The notes under the pieces were generated by a model, which did not search any database, had not been told where the DNA came from, and worked only from the letters and a program-made list of their open reading frames with translations. Source: Bacillota bacterium (GTDB lineage Bacteria; Bacillota; Clostridia; Acetivibrionales; Acetivibrionaceae). From it: 32,589 bases of DNA. The position numbers were made by a program, and so were the translations under genes. This document shows positions 17,928 through 26,178 of this stretch, in pieces; the stretch's first letter is position 1; every line of letters starts with the position of its first letter. The stretch spans positions 1 through 32,589 of the forward strand of contig JAEWSG010000030.1 of NCBI GenBank assembly GCA_023398495.1, given 5' to 3'.

Positions 17928-17951
17928 ATTTATCCCACGAATGCGATAAAT
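17928..17951. promoter_or_regulatory. Inverted repeat upstream of the DnaD-like gene
   Basis: ATTTATC (17928-17934) and GATAAAT (17945-17951) form a 7-bp inverted repeat with a 10-nt spacer, about 15 bases before the candidate -35 at 17967. It could be a repressor operator or a chance palindrome in AT-rich DNA. Together with the promoters and the GTGCAC motif, it accounts for what is recognisable in the 457-nt divergent gap 17595-18051. Confidence 0.25.
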
Positions 17952-17966
17952 GAGGTTTATTCTTCC

Positions 17967-17995
17967 TGCAACATGTCAAAATTATATGATATAAT
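17967..17995 (+). promoter_or_regulatory. Candidate promoter of the DnaD-like gene
   Basis: A perfect TATAAT (17990-17995) lies 57 nt upstream of the ATG. A weak -35 TGCAAC (17967-17972) stands 17 bases before it. Confidence 0.45.
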
Positions 17996-18051
17996 GATAG
18001 CGGTTTACTCATGAATATTTTCCCAATAACACAATAGAGGGAGCGCTAATT

Positions 18052-19032
18052 ATGCTATTTGAATCTTATAAATCAATCCTTTATTCCGATACTTTGATAC
18101 CGGATATTTTTATTACCGAGTATTTGCCTATGATGGGTGCAGATAGTTTAAAGGTCTATGTTTATTGCCTTTTTCTAAGTAAATACGGAAAAAACGCTTC
18201 CGTAGACGAATTTGCCAAAAATTTAGGAATGGATACGGACAAAATAAAGGAATCTATATCAAACCTGGAAAATCTAGGAGTACTTACCTGGAAGATGGAC
18301 GGTATTGTTCTCCACGATTTAAAGGAAAAGGAAATAAAAAAGTTGTACAGGCTAAAAACAACTTCATCTCCAGAGGAAGCAGCAAACAACTTCGATAAGA
18401 ATAAAAAGCGCAATGAAATTATATACACTATTAATAACTCATTTTTTCAAGGCGTTATGTCTCCTTCCTGGTACACCGATATTGATGCCTGGTTTGATAG
18501 GTACAAATTTGATGAAGACGTTATGTTAGCGTTATTCCAACATTGTTTTGATCATAAGGGGCTTGTTAAAGCATACATAGAAAAAGTTGCCGAAAGCTGG
18601 AAAAGTAGAAACATTCGTAATTCTTTTGACCTGGATAATTATTCTATTGAATACAAAAATTTTAAAGATGTTCGTTTGGCAATAATTAAAAAACTTAAGC
18701 TTGGAAGAAATCTTACAGAATACGAAGATGCGTATGTAGAAAAGTGGGCTATGGACTATAAATACAGTTTTGAAATAATCGAGCTTGCACTAAGAAAAAC
18801 AACTGCAAAGACAAATCCTAATTTTAACTATATAAACAGTATTATTTCCAGTTGGTTTACGAACGGTTTAAAAACCAAGGAAGAAATATTGCTTTATGAA
18901 GCAAACAGAAAGAAAAATACAGCAAAAACCGCTGCTACACAAAATGCTGTCTCAAATGTTCCACAAAAAGGTAACTTTGAACAAAGAAAGTATGAAGAAG
19001 GTTTTCTTGACAGCTTATATGAAAATGCATAG
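18052..19032 (+). CDS. DnaD/DnaB-like primosome protein with two DnaD C-domains
   Basis: Likely a replication-initiation protein that helps load the replicative helicase. The 326-residue product begins with a winged-helix domain (about 20-100, DDBH1). Two copies of the DnaD/DnaB_2 (DDBH2) domain follow, each ending in the YxxxI/VxxxW signature: Y175-V179-W183 and Y260-I264-W268. In B. subtilis, DnaD has one DDBH2 and DnaB has two, so the domain order here resembles DnaB, in a shorter protein. The last about 45 residues are polar. The ATG follows GAGGGAGCGC. The DnaI-like ATPase gene starts 21 nt after its stop, so the two form an operon and probably a functional pair. Whether it is the DnaD or the DnaB equivalent is uncertain. 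Confidence 0.85.
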   Translation: MLFESYKSILYSDTLIPDIFITEYLPMMGADSLKVYVYCLFLSKYGKNASVDEFAKNLGMDTDKIKESISNLENLGVLTWKMDGIVLHDLKEKEIKKLYRLKTTSSPEEAANNFDKNKKRNEIIYTINNSFFQGVMSPSWYTDIDAWFDRYKFDEDVMLALFQHCFDHKGLVKAYIEKVAESWKSRNIRNSFDLDNYSIEYKNFKDVRLAIIKKLKLGRNLTEYEDAYVEKWAMDYKYSFEIIELALRKTTAKTNPNFNYINSIISSWFTNGLKTKEEILLYEANRKKNTAKTAATQNAVSNVPQKGNFEQRKYEEGFLDSLYENA

Positions 19033-19053
19033 GAATACTTTCCGGAGGATGAT

Positions 19054-20085
19054 ATGTACAAAAATATACACATTCTAATACAAAATGAATATGATAAGCT
19101 TCAGAAAAATTCCTATGACGAGCTTATGTTGCGAAAATCAGAGGTTTATTCCAAGATTCCTAAAATCGAGGAGATTGATGCAGATATTAGACAAATCGGT
19201 ATAAAATATACTAAGAAGATTCTTCAAGGTACTATTAATGCAGACTCTTTAGTAGATGAACTGCGTGAAAAAATAGACAGCCTGAAAAGTGAAAAAGCTT
19301 TATTGCTTAACGAATTTTCATACCCTTCAAACTACCTTGAACCAAACTACAATTGTTCTTTATGCAAGGATACCGGTTATATTAATAATTCAGGCAAAAC
19401 AGTGAAATGTACCTGTTATAAGCAAAAGTATATAAACAACCTTTACAACCAGTCAAATTTGAAAATTGCTTTGTATGAAAATTTCTCAGGGTTTAACACA
19501 AATTTTTATCCTGACTTTATTGATGAAAAAAAGTTTGGTATAAAAATATCACCTAGAAATAATATACTAAAAATAAAGGAACGAGCCATAAGCTTTATTG
19601 AAAACCTTGATTCACCGGACAACAAAAACTTGTTCTTTAGCGGTCATACCGGTATTGGCAAAACTTTTATGATAAACTGTATAGCTGCAGAATTACTAAA
19701 TATAGGAAGGACAGTTCTGTATCAGACTGCTCCATCCCTATTTACAATCATAAATGAATTCAATTTAAGAAATTATAAAGAACAAAACTTCGAAGATTCA
19801 AGCTACGACAGTTTGTTTGACGTTGAAGTTCTGATTATAGATGACTTAGGAACCGAGTCTCCGTCTGCCGCCAGATACGCAGAACTTCTGAACATACTCA
19901 ATGCAAGACAAGAGAAAGACCTGACAAGGCCTTGCAAAACCATAATTGCTACAAATATGGGGGTAGGCAAATTAAGCGAATACTATGACGAAAGAGTTGC
20001 TTCCCGTATAATAGGCAGCTTTGACCTGTTCAAATTTGCTGGGGAGGATATTCGCGTAATCAAGAAAAACGGAACACCCATTTAG
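19054..20085 (+). CDS. DnaI/DnaC-like AAA+ ATPase, helicase loader
   Basis: A 343-residue loader ATPase that should bind the replicative helicase and open or assemble it on DNA. The helical N-terminus (1-95) is followed by a cysteine cluster C101-x2-C104 ... C119-x-C121, a probable zinc site as in B. subtilis DnaI. The AAA+ domain has Walker A GHTGIGKT (197-204), Walker B IIDD (261-264), a sensor-1 Asn in IIATN (301) and arginines in ERVASRI (314, 318) suited to an arginine finger. The ATG is preceded by CGGAGGATGAT. It ends five bases before the stop of the convergent CPBP gene, with no terminator between them. IstB-type transposition ATPases are related, but no transposase is present and the DnaD-like partner supports replication. 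Confidence 0.9.
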   Translation: MYKNIHILIQNEYDKLQKNSYDELMLRKSEVYSKIPKIEEIDADIRQIGIKYTKKILQGTINADSLVDELREKIDSLKSEKALLLNEFSYPSNYLEPNYNCSLCKDTGYINNSGKTVKCTCYKQKYINNLYNQSNLKIALYENFSGFNTNFYPDFIDEKKFGIKISPRNNILKIKERAISFIENLDSPDNKNLFFSGHTGIGKTFMINCIAAELLNIGRTVLYQTAPSLFTIINEFNLRNYKEQNFEDSSYDSLFDVEVLIIDDLGTESPSAARYAELLNILNARQEKDLTRPCKTIIATNMGVGKLSEYYDERVASRIIGSFDLFKFAGEDIRVIKKNGTPI

Positions 20086-20090
20086 GGCTA

Positions 20091-21161
20091 TTATAATCCA
20101 ATAGAGTGCATTATCTGCTCAATAAAAGATTGTTCAAGCAAGCCACCCATTCTAAGTATATCCATAACATATATAAATCCAATTAAAATCAGTCCCGGTA
20201 TAAAGGTAACGAAGTGTACAAACGGTATATGCTTTTCTTCTTTTTCAAGCACAACTTCTCTCTTGTTGTTGTTTTTTATGAAGAAACGAAGCAGTAAAAT
20301 GAGCCATGCTATTGAAAATGCAAAGAGCATAAAATATACTGTTATGGCACTTATAAGTTCCAACCTGGGCAGGTTCCTAAACATTTCAAAAACATCCCCG
20401 CTCTGAGTAGTTCCCAGCCCTTCTATTTTGCTTTGCTTGAGGAACTCATTTGCTTTTAGTGAAGCATAAGTCAGACACACGGCTATCGAATTATTTACAA
20501 AGTGGGCAAACATACCGCACAATAACGAATTGCTTTTATAAACCAAAAAACCAAGCAAAGCCCCTAAAACAAATGTACCTAAAAACCTTTGAAAATCCAG
20601 ATGCATTAATCCAAAGAGAAAAGCGGTTATAAAAATTGACTTTACTGCACCAAACCTTTCAAACCCCCTTTGTATAACGCCTCTGAAAAGAAGTTCTTCA
20701 CATATTCCGGCAGAAACCCCAATAACAAAAACTCCTATTAGTAACCCCCATGATCCCGTAGAAATAGGTGCCTGAAATACTTCATATTTACCAAATATCA
20801 TTTTAATAATCCAGAAATTCACTAAATTTAAGACACCAATTACAGGCAGGGAAAATAGAATTATACCAAAAATAAGAAGCAGATTGGCAATACCCGGATT
20901 GTTTAGTCTTAGAACTTTTTTAACATCATATCTGTAAAACAGCAAAAAAGCAATGGGTGGAACTAGTATCAGAACGAATTCAGTTATTAAAACCCCATAA
21001 TTGACATTCCATAACTGAACTCTGGTTCCAATAAACAGAAATATAATTACAACAAAAGAAAAAAGCAATCCAACCTGACGCACCGAGGGCTTTTTAAAAT
21101 TATCCTTCTCCCTTTCTTCAAACTCGTTGTTGTTCATAACTAACCCGTTGTTTTCTTCCAT
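20091..21161 (-). CDS. CPBP-family intramembrane metalloprotease
   Basis: A 356-residue polytopic membrane protein of the CPBP (CAAX protease and bacteriocin-processing, ABI) family. The catalytic motifs are present: E155-E156-x3-R160 (EELLFR), FGLMH with H187, and HFVNN with H220 and N223/N224. About eight hydrophobic segments are visible, with a charged, Asn-rich N-terminus and a C-terminal pair of helices outside the core domain. The substrate is unknown; family members process prenylated or signal peptides or act in stress responses. The ATG follows AGGGGGA. It has its own promoter (21231-21259) after ypeB. It converges on the helicase-loader gene with a 5-nt gap. Confidence 0.88.
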   Translation of the reverse strand: MEENNGLVMNNNEFEEREKDNFKKPSVRQVGLLFSFVVIIFLFIGTRVQLWNVNYGVLITEFVLILVPPIAFLLFYRYDVKKVLRLNNPGIANLLLIFGIILFSLPVIGVLNLVNFWIIKMIFGKYEVFQAPISTGSWGLLIGVFVIGVSAGICEELLFRGVIQRGFERFGAVKSIFITAFLFGLMHLDFQRFLGTFVLGALLGFLVYKSNSLLCGMFAHFVNNSIAVCLTYASLKANEFLKQSKIEGLGTTQSGDVFEMFRNLPRLELISAITVYFMLFAFSIAWLILLLRFFIKNNNKREVVLEKEEKHIPFVHFVTFIPGLILIGFIYVMDILRMGGLLEQSFIEQIMHSIGL

Positions 21162-21196
21162 TTTTAATCCCCCTAAGGTTTAAAATGTATTGCAGT

Positions 21197-21221
21197 AAAA
21201 CAAAACGGGGCATAAAGCCCC
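21197..21221 (-). terminator. Hairpin between ypeB and the CPBP gene, terminator or 5' leader
   Basis: GGGGC (21207-21211) and GCCCC (21217-21221) form a short GC hairpin. On the minus strand it is followed by GTTTTGTTTT, as expected for a terminator of sleB-ypeB. However, a promoter for the CPBP gene (21231-21259) would start transcription near 21224, placing the same hairpin at the very 5' end of that transcript. It may serve both roles. Confidence 0.6.
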
Positions 21222-21230
21222 ACATATTCA

Positions 21231-21259
21231 ATTATAATAGATTTTACAAGACAGTTGAA
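21231..21259 (-). promoter_or_regulatory. Candidate sigma-A promoter of the CPBP gene
   Basis: On the minus strand TTCAAC (21259-21254) is followed after 17 bases by TATAAT (21236-21231). The start would be about 60 nt upstream of the ATG at 21161. Confidence 0.55.
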
Positions 21260-21332
21260 GTATTTATCGAAAAAAATCCTATGGCTCCTTTTTTAAAGCA
21301 ACAATTTAAAAGTTCTTTTATGTTCAAAAGCA

Positions 21333-22724
21333 CTACATTGTCAGTATACCATTAGGAGTATTTATAATCATCAGAATCTTTTCTTCCCTACCTGTTTCGG
21401 CATTAATGTATACGAGGAAATCCTTATCGTTTAATTTCCCCTTAAACTCATAAGTAAATATCTCTGTTTTATAATCGGTAGGAATAATTGCAAGCCCGGA
21501 ACTTGATATATCCATCTTTGATGTGATCAGTGCACGTGCCTGCTCTAAGGTTACTTTAGGTGCAGGAATATTCCGTTCGCTGTGAGATGAGATGTATCCC
21601 TTGCTCTCAAAACCTACAACTTCCCCATTATCTAAAGCTATCTTTACCTTTATCAGATCAGGGTATATCGTTACATTATTCTGGCTGTATGCAAAATTTA
21701 TTACCGCAGTATTATCTTCTTTCAGGTAGTAGGTGTCTACCATATTTTTGTAGCCATGTTCTTCAAGAAATTTTTTACCAAATTCCTTTGCCTGATCCAT
21801 GTTTATTTTTTCCTCAGGCACAGCTCTGTTATAGAGCATCCACAAAATGTGTCCACCCTTCTGTGTAACGTCAAGATTGGCATTCTGCTCTTTTGCAACA
21901 TTCTTAAAGGTAACGTTGAAACTATATGTTTTAATCTGACCATTATCATCTTTTCCTATATCTTTTACAGTTTCAACCTTGTCTTTTCCAAAAAAGTTGA
22001 TAACCTTTTGCTTTGCCTGCTCAGAACTCATATTCTCTCCTATAAGTCCTTTTGGTGCAGTCGATGTCATATGATCGGAAAAGGGACCGTCATATATTAG
22101 TGTAGGATAATCCTGAAAGGTCTTATCTATATTTTCAAACTGCTCAGCAGGCATCTCTGACGAAGTTTTTTGAAATAATTTAGTCCCTTTATTGGCAAGA
22201 TCACCCCATTTTATTCTACCAACAGTCAGTTGGTTCTGAAGGTCATTTAGGCCCTGTTCCAATGAAACCGAATATCCATGAAGTTTTTCAATAAGTTTGT
22301 ATTGATCATCAGTAAGCTGCTTTCCATCCATGTTCTGGTTGTTTATTGAATAGGCAAGATCGCCAACCTGTGTCAGAAATTTTGATGTATTGGCAAGAAC
22401 CTGCTGAGAAACAGGGAGTTGACCAAGATTTGTCTGTGCCAGATTTGCCTGCCTCCATGCCTCCTGCATGGTTGCTGCGGTCTTGTTTGGAGTGGAACTT
22501 ATCAGAGATTTAATAAGCAGTACTTCAACATTGTTCACATATCCTGCCATATCGTAAAAAGCACGGTTATACTGGTTATCCAGTTCCTGCCTTAAATTGG
22601 CCGCATGTTTGTACTGATAAATTCCCCAAATTGCAACTGAAGCAATAACTACAACTATTATACTGTACATCTTTCTGTCAGATAAACGCCTCTTAAAATC
22701 TAAAAGTTTTTCTCTTATACTCAA
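21333..22724 (-). CDS. ypeB: Germination protein YpeB
   Basis: YpeB is required for SleB to accumulate in the spore and restrains it until germination. The 463-residue product has a short basic N-terminus, one membrane helix (about 19-38), a long helical region (40-200), and a C-terminal region (about 230-463) with repeated YpeB/PepSY-like beta-alpha units (SEQAKQKVINFFG, LEQARALI). The start is TTG at 22724 with AGGAGGTG upstream. It begins 14 nt after the sleB stop, the standard sleB-ypeB order. A possible terminator follows at 21197-21221. Length and segment order are typical of the family. Confidence 0.95.
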   Translation of the reverse strand: MSIREKLLDFKRRLSDRKMYSIIVVVIASVAIWGIYQYKHAANLRQELDNQYNRAFYDMAGYVNNVEVLLIKSLISSTPNKTAATMQEAWRQANLAQTNLGQLPVSQQVLANTSKFLTQVGDLAYSINNQNMDGKQLTDDQYKLIEKLHGYSVSLEQGLNDLQNQLTVGRIKWGDLANKGTKLFQKTSSEMPAEQFENIDKTFQDYPTLIYDGPFSDHMTSTAPKGLIGENMSSEQAKQKVINFFGKDKVETVKDIGKDDNGQIKTYSFNVTFKNVAKEQNANLDVTQKGGHILWMLYNRAVPEEKINMDQAKEFGKKFLEEHGYKNMVDTYYLKEDNTAVINFAYSQNNVTIYPDLIKVKIALDNGEVVGFESKGYISSHSERNIPAPKVTLEQARALITSKMDISSSGLAIIPTDYKTEIFTYEFKGKLNDKDFLVYINAETGREEKILMIINTPNGILTM

Positions 22725-22738
22725 CAGTAATGCACCTC

Positions 22739-23431
22739 CTATATTCCGAAATTATGTTTTCCTATCTTTTTAACTATTTTTCTGGACCATATCCATTTAC
22801 TGGTTGCTGTTGCCGGGTTCCAATAATATATACACCCGTTAGTCGGATCCCAGCCGTTTAAGGCATCTCTGGCAGCTTTCACCACTGTCGACTTTGGATC
22901 TATAGCAACATTTATCTGCCCATCAGCAACAGCTGTAAAAGCACCCGGCTGGTATATTACACCAGCTATAGTCTTAGGAAACTTCGAATCCCTGGTTCTG
23001 TTCAGAATAACTGCCCCAACTGCAACCTGGCCTTCATATCCTTCCCCTCTCGCTTCTCCATTAATTGCCCGAGCCAAAAGTTGTTCATCTGAAACCTTGC
23101 TTGCGGCCATTGCTGCTCCTGATTGTGCAATAGTTGTAAGACCCATTGATTCCAATGTATCCTTTTCTACTATTCCATTTGCCGGTAACTTATAAGTCCT
23201 CTGGAAATCCCTTACTGCAAGGAAAGTTTTTAAATCATAACTGCCAGTAATGCTTCCATCATAGTATCCCCAGTTTTTAAGCCTTTGCTGAACTTTCATT
23301 ACATCATCGTTTTCCATACCCGGTGCCAGTTTCTCCGCTATGGGAGCAATAAATATATGTCCGTTAAACATCAGAGGCATTGCTATAGAAAATACCAACA
23401 CAAGTATTACCAGCACTTTTATAGTTCTCAA
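22739..23431 (-). CDS. sleB: Spore cortex-lytic enzyme SleB
   Basis: SleB is a lytic transglycosylase that degrades spore-cortex peptidoglycan containing muramic-delta-lactam during germination. The 230-residue product has a signal peptide (about 1-30), a peptidoglycan-binding domain (about 38-98, GYYDGSITG and DFQRTY motifs), a short linker and a Hydrolase_2 catalytic domain (about 113-230). The catalytic glutamate is E126 in RAINGEARGE. The start is TTG at 23431 behind AAAGGAGGAG. ypeB follows 14 nt downstream, so they are one operon. A sigma-G promoter is expected for this pair but none matching the consensus was found upstream. Confidence 0.95.
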   Translation of the reverse strand: MRTIKVLVILVLVFSIAMPLMFNGHIFIAPIAEKLAPGMENDDVMKVQQRLKNWGYYDGSITGSYDLKTFLAVRDFQRTYKLPANGIVEKDTLESMGLTTIAQSGAAMAASKVSDEQLLARAINGEARGEGYEGQVAVGAVILNRTRDSKFPKTIAGVIYQPGAFTAVADGQINVAIDPKSTVVKAARDALNGWDPTNGCIYYWNPATATSKWIWSRKIVKKIGKHNFGI

Positions 23432-23619
23432 ATTGATCTCCTCCTTTCAAATTATAGAAAAAAGATTCCAGCATAAAGTTTACATAAACAAAACCACTTT
23501 TTACTTTTATTACTTTTCTATTTTCTGTGTATTTATAAAAAAATATTCGTTAAGGTATAACGAAAAAACAACATCCAATTTACACATTTTGAAAACATTA
23601 TTTAATCAAGTTTTTTCGT

Positions 23620-23707
23620 TATCTATATTGAGCGCAATAAAGATTTTACATTGGGCTTCAATCTCCTTAATACAATATCACAAAAATCAAATTTTCTAAT
23701 GTATAAT
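23620..23707 (+). repeat. 88-bp hairpin repeat, copy upstream of the glycosyltransferase
   Basis: About 90% identical by eye to the reverse complement of 24965-25051 (roughly 79 of 88 positions). It contains an imperfect hairpin (ATTGAGCGCAAT ... ATTGGGCTTCAAT, 23627-23662) and a conserved right half (CCTTAATACAATATCAC, then AAAATCAAATTTTCTAAT). It fills much of the gap between sleB (minus) and the glycosyltransferase (plus). The remainder of 23432-23619 is AT-rich, with a small GTTTACATAAAC palindrome near 23479; no clear promoter was identified. Confidence 0.8.
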
Positions 23708-23761
23708 TTTCTCAAAACTCCCAAATACTAATTAGTAGATAATAATTAATGAGGGTTGCAA

Positions 23762-24880
23762 ATGGATGTTTTATATTTGTCAATATCAATGGGTGCCGGC
23801 CATTTAAGAGCGGCAGAGGCCTTAAAAGAATACGTAGATCAAATGTATCCGGGATCAAAATCTCTTGTAATAGATACGTTTAATTACATAAATCCTCTCG
23901 TTCATAAAATATTTGTTGACGGGTACCTTACCATTGTCAGAAGTATTCCTAATGCTTATGGTACTCTTTATAGAATGTCTGAACAGTCTGACAATATGAA
24001 TAGCCTGAGCAGAACTCTAAGCAAGCTGTTTTCTTTCAGCATTGCCAGGCTTGTTGAAGAATTTAATCCTTCGATTATAGTCTGCACTCATCCATTTCCA
24101 TTGCAGATCGTGTCTTATTTGAAGAAACAAAAAAAAATACAAGTACCTTCGGTTGGAATTTTAACTGACTATGTAAACCATCCGTTCTGGTTTCAAGACA
24201 ATATTGAGGCCTATGTGGTTGCACACGATAAAATAAAACAGGCTATGGTAAATAGGGGTACACCTGAAAAACATATATATTCTTACGGAATTCCGGTTTC
24301 AAAGGTATTTCTGCAAAAAAAATCAAGAGAAAATCTACTTTGCCGATACGGACTTGAAGACAAATTCACTGTTCTTCTTATGGGAGGAAGCCTTGGATTT
24401 GGTGACATAAAAAAAGCCTTCCTTTCCCTTATAAACTGTGAAAATGATATTCAAATTATAGTTGTAACCGGAAAAAACAAAAAGCTTAAGCTGCAATTGG
24501 AAAAACATCTTGGACATCACAAAAAAAATATTCATCTGATAGGTTATTCAAACGAAATCTACTCCTTAATGGATATAGCAGATATAATTGTTACAAAACC
24601 TGGTGGTATGACTATTACAGAAGCCTTTATAAAAGAGCTTCCAATCTTTATAATGTCCCCAATACCAGGTCAGGAAGAACGAAATTTACATTTCCTAACA
24701 AGTACAGGTGCAGCTGAAAGCATAAGTAGAGATACAGATATATATAATCTCCTTCATAAGATTATTGACAATCCATGCAGACTGGCAGAAATGAAAGAAA
24801 AATCAAAAAAATTATCCACACCTGACTCCGGATATAGAATAGTTGAATTAATGGAAAAGCTTGTAAGTGCACACTTCTAA
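23762..24880 (+). CDS. MGDG synthase/UgtP-type glycosyltransferase
   Basis: A 372-residue GT28-like enzyme. The N-terminal half begins MDVLYLSISMGAGHLRAAEAL, the MGDG-synthase N-domain (glycine-rich GAGH loop), and includes a THPFP and a TDYVNHPFW motif. The C-terminal half has the nucleotide-sugar site with LMGGSLG and the TKPGGMTITEA motif. Relatives transfer glucose or galactose to diacylglycerol (UgtP makes the glycolipid anchor of lipoteichoic acid) or GlcNAc to lipid II (MurG). Start: ATG 23762 is preferred because GAGGG lies six bases upstream; an in-frame TTG at 23756 is too close to it. The gene stands alone between two inverted repeats. Donor and acceptor are not determined by sequence alone. 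Confidence 0.85.
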   Translation: MDVLYLSISMGAGHLRAAEALKEYVDQMYPGSKSLVIDTFNYINPLVHKIFVDGYLTIVRSIPNAYGTLYRMSEQSDNMNSLSRTLSKLFSFSIARLVEEFNPSIIVCTHPFPLQIVSYLKKQKKIQVPSVGILTDYVNHPFWFQDNIEAYVVAHDKIKQAMVNRGTPEKHIYSYGIPVSKVFLQKKSRENLLCRYGLEDKFTVLLMGGSLGFGDIKKAFLSLINCENDIQIIVVTGKNKKLKLQLEKHLGHHKKNIHLIGYSNEIYSLMDIADIIVTKPGGMTITEAFIKELPIFIMSPIPGQEERNLHFLTSTGAAESISRDTDIYNLLHKIIDNPCRLAEMKEKSKKLSTPDSGYRIVELMEKLVSAHF

Positions 24881-24945
24881 ATACACAAGTCTATTATTCA
24901 CAATTTATTCATAAATACGTAAAACTTTTTTCTTAAAATCATAAC

Positions 24946-25064
24946 TATATAAATCACGAAACTGATTATAAATTAGAAAATTTGATTTTCGTGATATTGT
25001 ATTAAGGAAATTGAAGCGCGATGTAAATCTTTATCGCGTTCAATATATATAAATCGTGAAAATG
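24946..25064 (+). repeat. Direct repeats bordering the 88-bp element
   Basis: TATATAAATCACGAAACTG (24946-24964) and TATATAAATCGTGAAAATG (25046-25064) match at 16 of 19 positions, exactly 100 bp apart, on either side of the 24965-25051 element. They could be a diverged target duplication or part of the element's own ends, since the related copy near 5121-5135 also carries one. Confidence 0.6.
24965..25051 (-). repeat. 88-bp hairpin repeat, inverted copy upstream of moxR
   Basis: The reverse complement matches 23620-23707 with about nine differences. Here the hairpin is perfect: ATTGAACGCGAT pairs with ATCGCGCTTCAAT. A second hairpin, GAAAATTTGATTTTC (24976-24990), is also present. Flanking 19-bp direct repeats lie at 24946-24964 and 25046-25064. 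It fills the gap between the glycosyltransferase and the MoxR gene, where no clear terminator was seen. Confidence 0.8.
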
Positions 25065-25087
25065 CACCTTACATGGAGGATTAACAT

Positions 25088-26041
25088 ATGGAGAAAATAA
25101 ATTTTCTTGAAGAAGCAAAGATAATTGTTACAGTAAAAGAAGAAATACACAAAGTTATTATCGGACAGGAGTATATGATTGACAGAATTCTGATCGGACT
25201 TCTCACTGGCGGACATATCTTGCTCGAGGGTGTTCCCGGTCTTGCAAAATCGTTAACTGCCAGTACGATAGCTCAGGTTGTCGGAGTTGACTTTAAAAGG
25301 ATTCAATTTACTCCAGACCTACTTCCTGCAGACATACTTGGTACTGAAATATATAACCAAAAAAACGGTGAATTTATAATAAAGCAAGGTCCTATATTCA
25401 GCAATTTAATACTTGCTGACGAAATCAACCGTGCACCTGCAAAGGTTCAGTCCGCCCTGCTTGAGGCAATGCAGGAAAAACAGGTTACAATTGGTGAAAA
25501 AACTTATCAGTTGGACAAACCCTTTTTGGTAATTGCAACACAGAACCCCCTCGAGCAACAGGGAACTTACCCTCTTCCCGAGGCTCAACAGGATCGTTTC
25601 ATGCTGAAATTGAAGATAAACTATCCTGGAAGGGATGAAGAAAGAAAAATTATTGATTTTTATACTGTGGATCAATCTATTGAACCTGATATAAGAAAAA
25701 TACTATCCAGGGAGGATGTTTTCAGGCTAAGGAAAATCATCGAAAATATTTATCTCGATGATAATATAAAAAATTACGTACTTGACATTATTCTCAAAAC
25801 CAGAGAAGATTCAGAATATATATCCTGTGGTGCCTCTCCGCGTGCTTCTATAAATCTCATTAAAGCAGCAAAAGGAAGAGCCTTTTTAAAGGGACGTGAT
25901 TATGTTGTACCCGATGATATTAAGGCTATGGCTTATGACGTATTAAGGCACAGAATTTTGTTGTCCTATGAAGCAGAAGCCGAAGATATTACTTCCGAGA
26001 AAATAATAGCAAATATCTTAGAGCAGGTTAATTTACCATAA
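25088..26041 (+). CDS. MoxR-family AAA+ ATPase
   Basis: A 317-residue AAA+ ATPase of the MoxR group, which usually works with VWA-domain proteins as a chaperone-like or metal-insertion machine. Walker A is GVPGLAKS (48-55), Walker B is LILADE (D111, E112), followed by the NRAPAKVQSALLEAM segment typical of MoxR, an ATQNPLEQQGTYPLPEAQ sensor region, and the small lid domain (about 225-317) with a GASPRAS motif. Ser replaces Thr at the end of Walker A, which is common in MoxR. The ATG follows GGAGGATTAAC. It is the first gene of a six-gene set leading to BatD; a 137-nt gap precedes the DUF58 gene. Confidence 0.93.
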   Translation: MEKINFLEEAKIIVTVKEEIHKVIIGQEYMIDRILIGLLTGGHILLEGVPGLAKSLTASTIAQVVGVDFKRIQFTPDLLPADILGTEIYNQKNGEFIIKQGPIFSNLILADEINRAPAKVQSALLEAMQEKQVTIGEKTYQLDKPFLVIATQNPLEQQGTYPLPEAQQDRFMLKLKINYPGRDEERKIIDFYTVDQSIEPDIRKILSREDVFRLRKIIENIYLDDNIKNYVLDIILKTREDSEYISCGASPRASINLIKAAKGRAFLKGRDYVVPDDIKAMAYDVLRHRILLSYEAEAEDITSEKIIANILEQVNLP

Positions 26042-26178
26042 TTTTGTTTATATACCAGCCTGAGTTGTATCAGCGTACAGTGTAAATTTAATAGAGCTTT
26101 ATACTTAATCTGTAGCTTTGTTTGCTGCACTATACTGTTTTTCCAACTATTCCTTTGCGAAAGGGGGAGGTGTCAGAT

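Noticed and set aside
19054..20085. IstB-type transposition ATPase
   Set aside because: No IstA-like transposase is nearby, and the N-terminal Cys cluster and the DnaD-like partner fit a DnaI-type loader.
20091..21161. CPBP protease as an anti-phage abortive-infection gene
   Set aside because: The family is sometimes called ABI, but no defence genes or mobile elements surround it; neighbours are replication and germination genes.
23620..25064. An insertion sequence bounded by the inverted repeats
   Set aside because: The enclosed gene is a glycosyltransferase with no transposase motif, so this is not a standard IS; a non-autonomous element remains possible and is reported as a finding.
26122..26178. 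Extended N-terminus of the DUF58 protein
   Set aside because: ATG 26179 has an excellent ribosome site, and the extra 19 residues do not resemble the family start.
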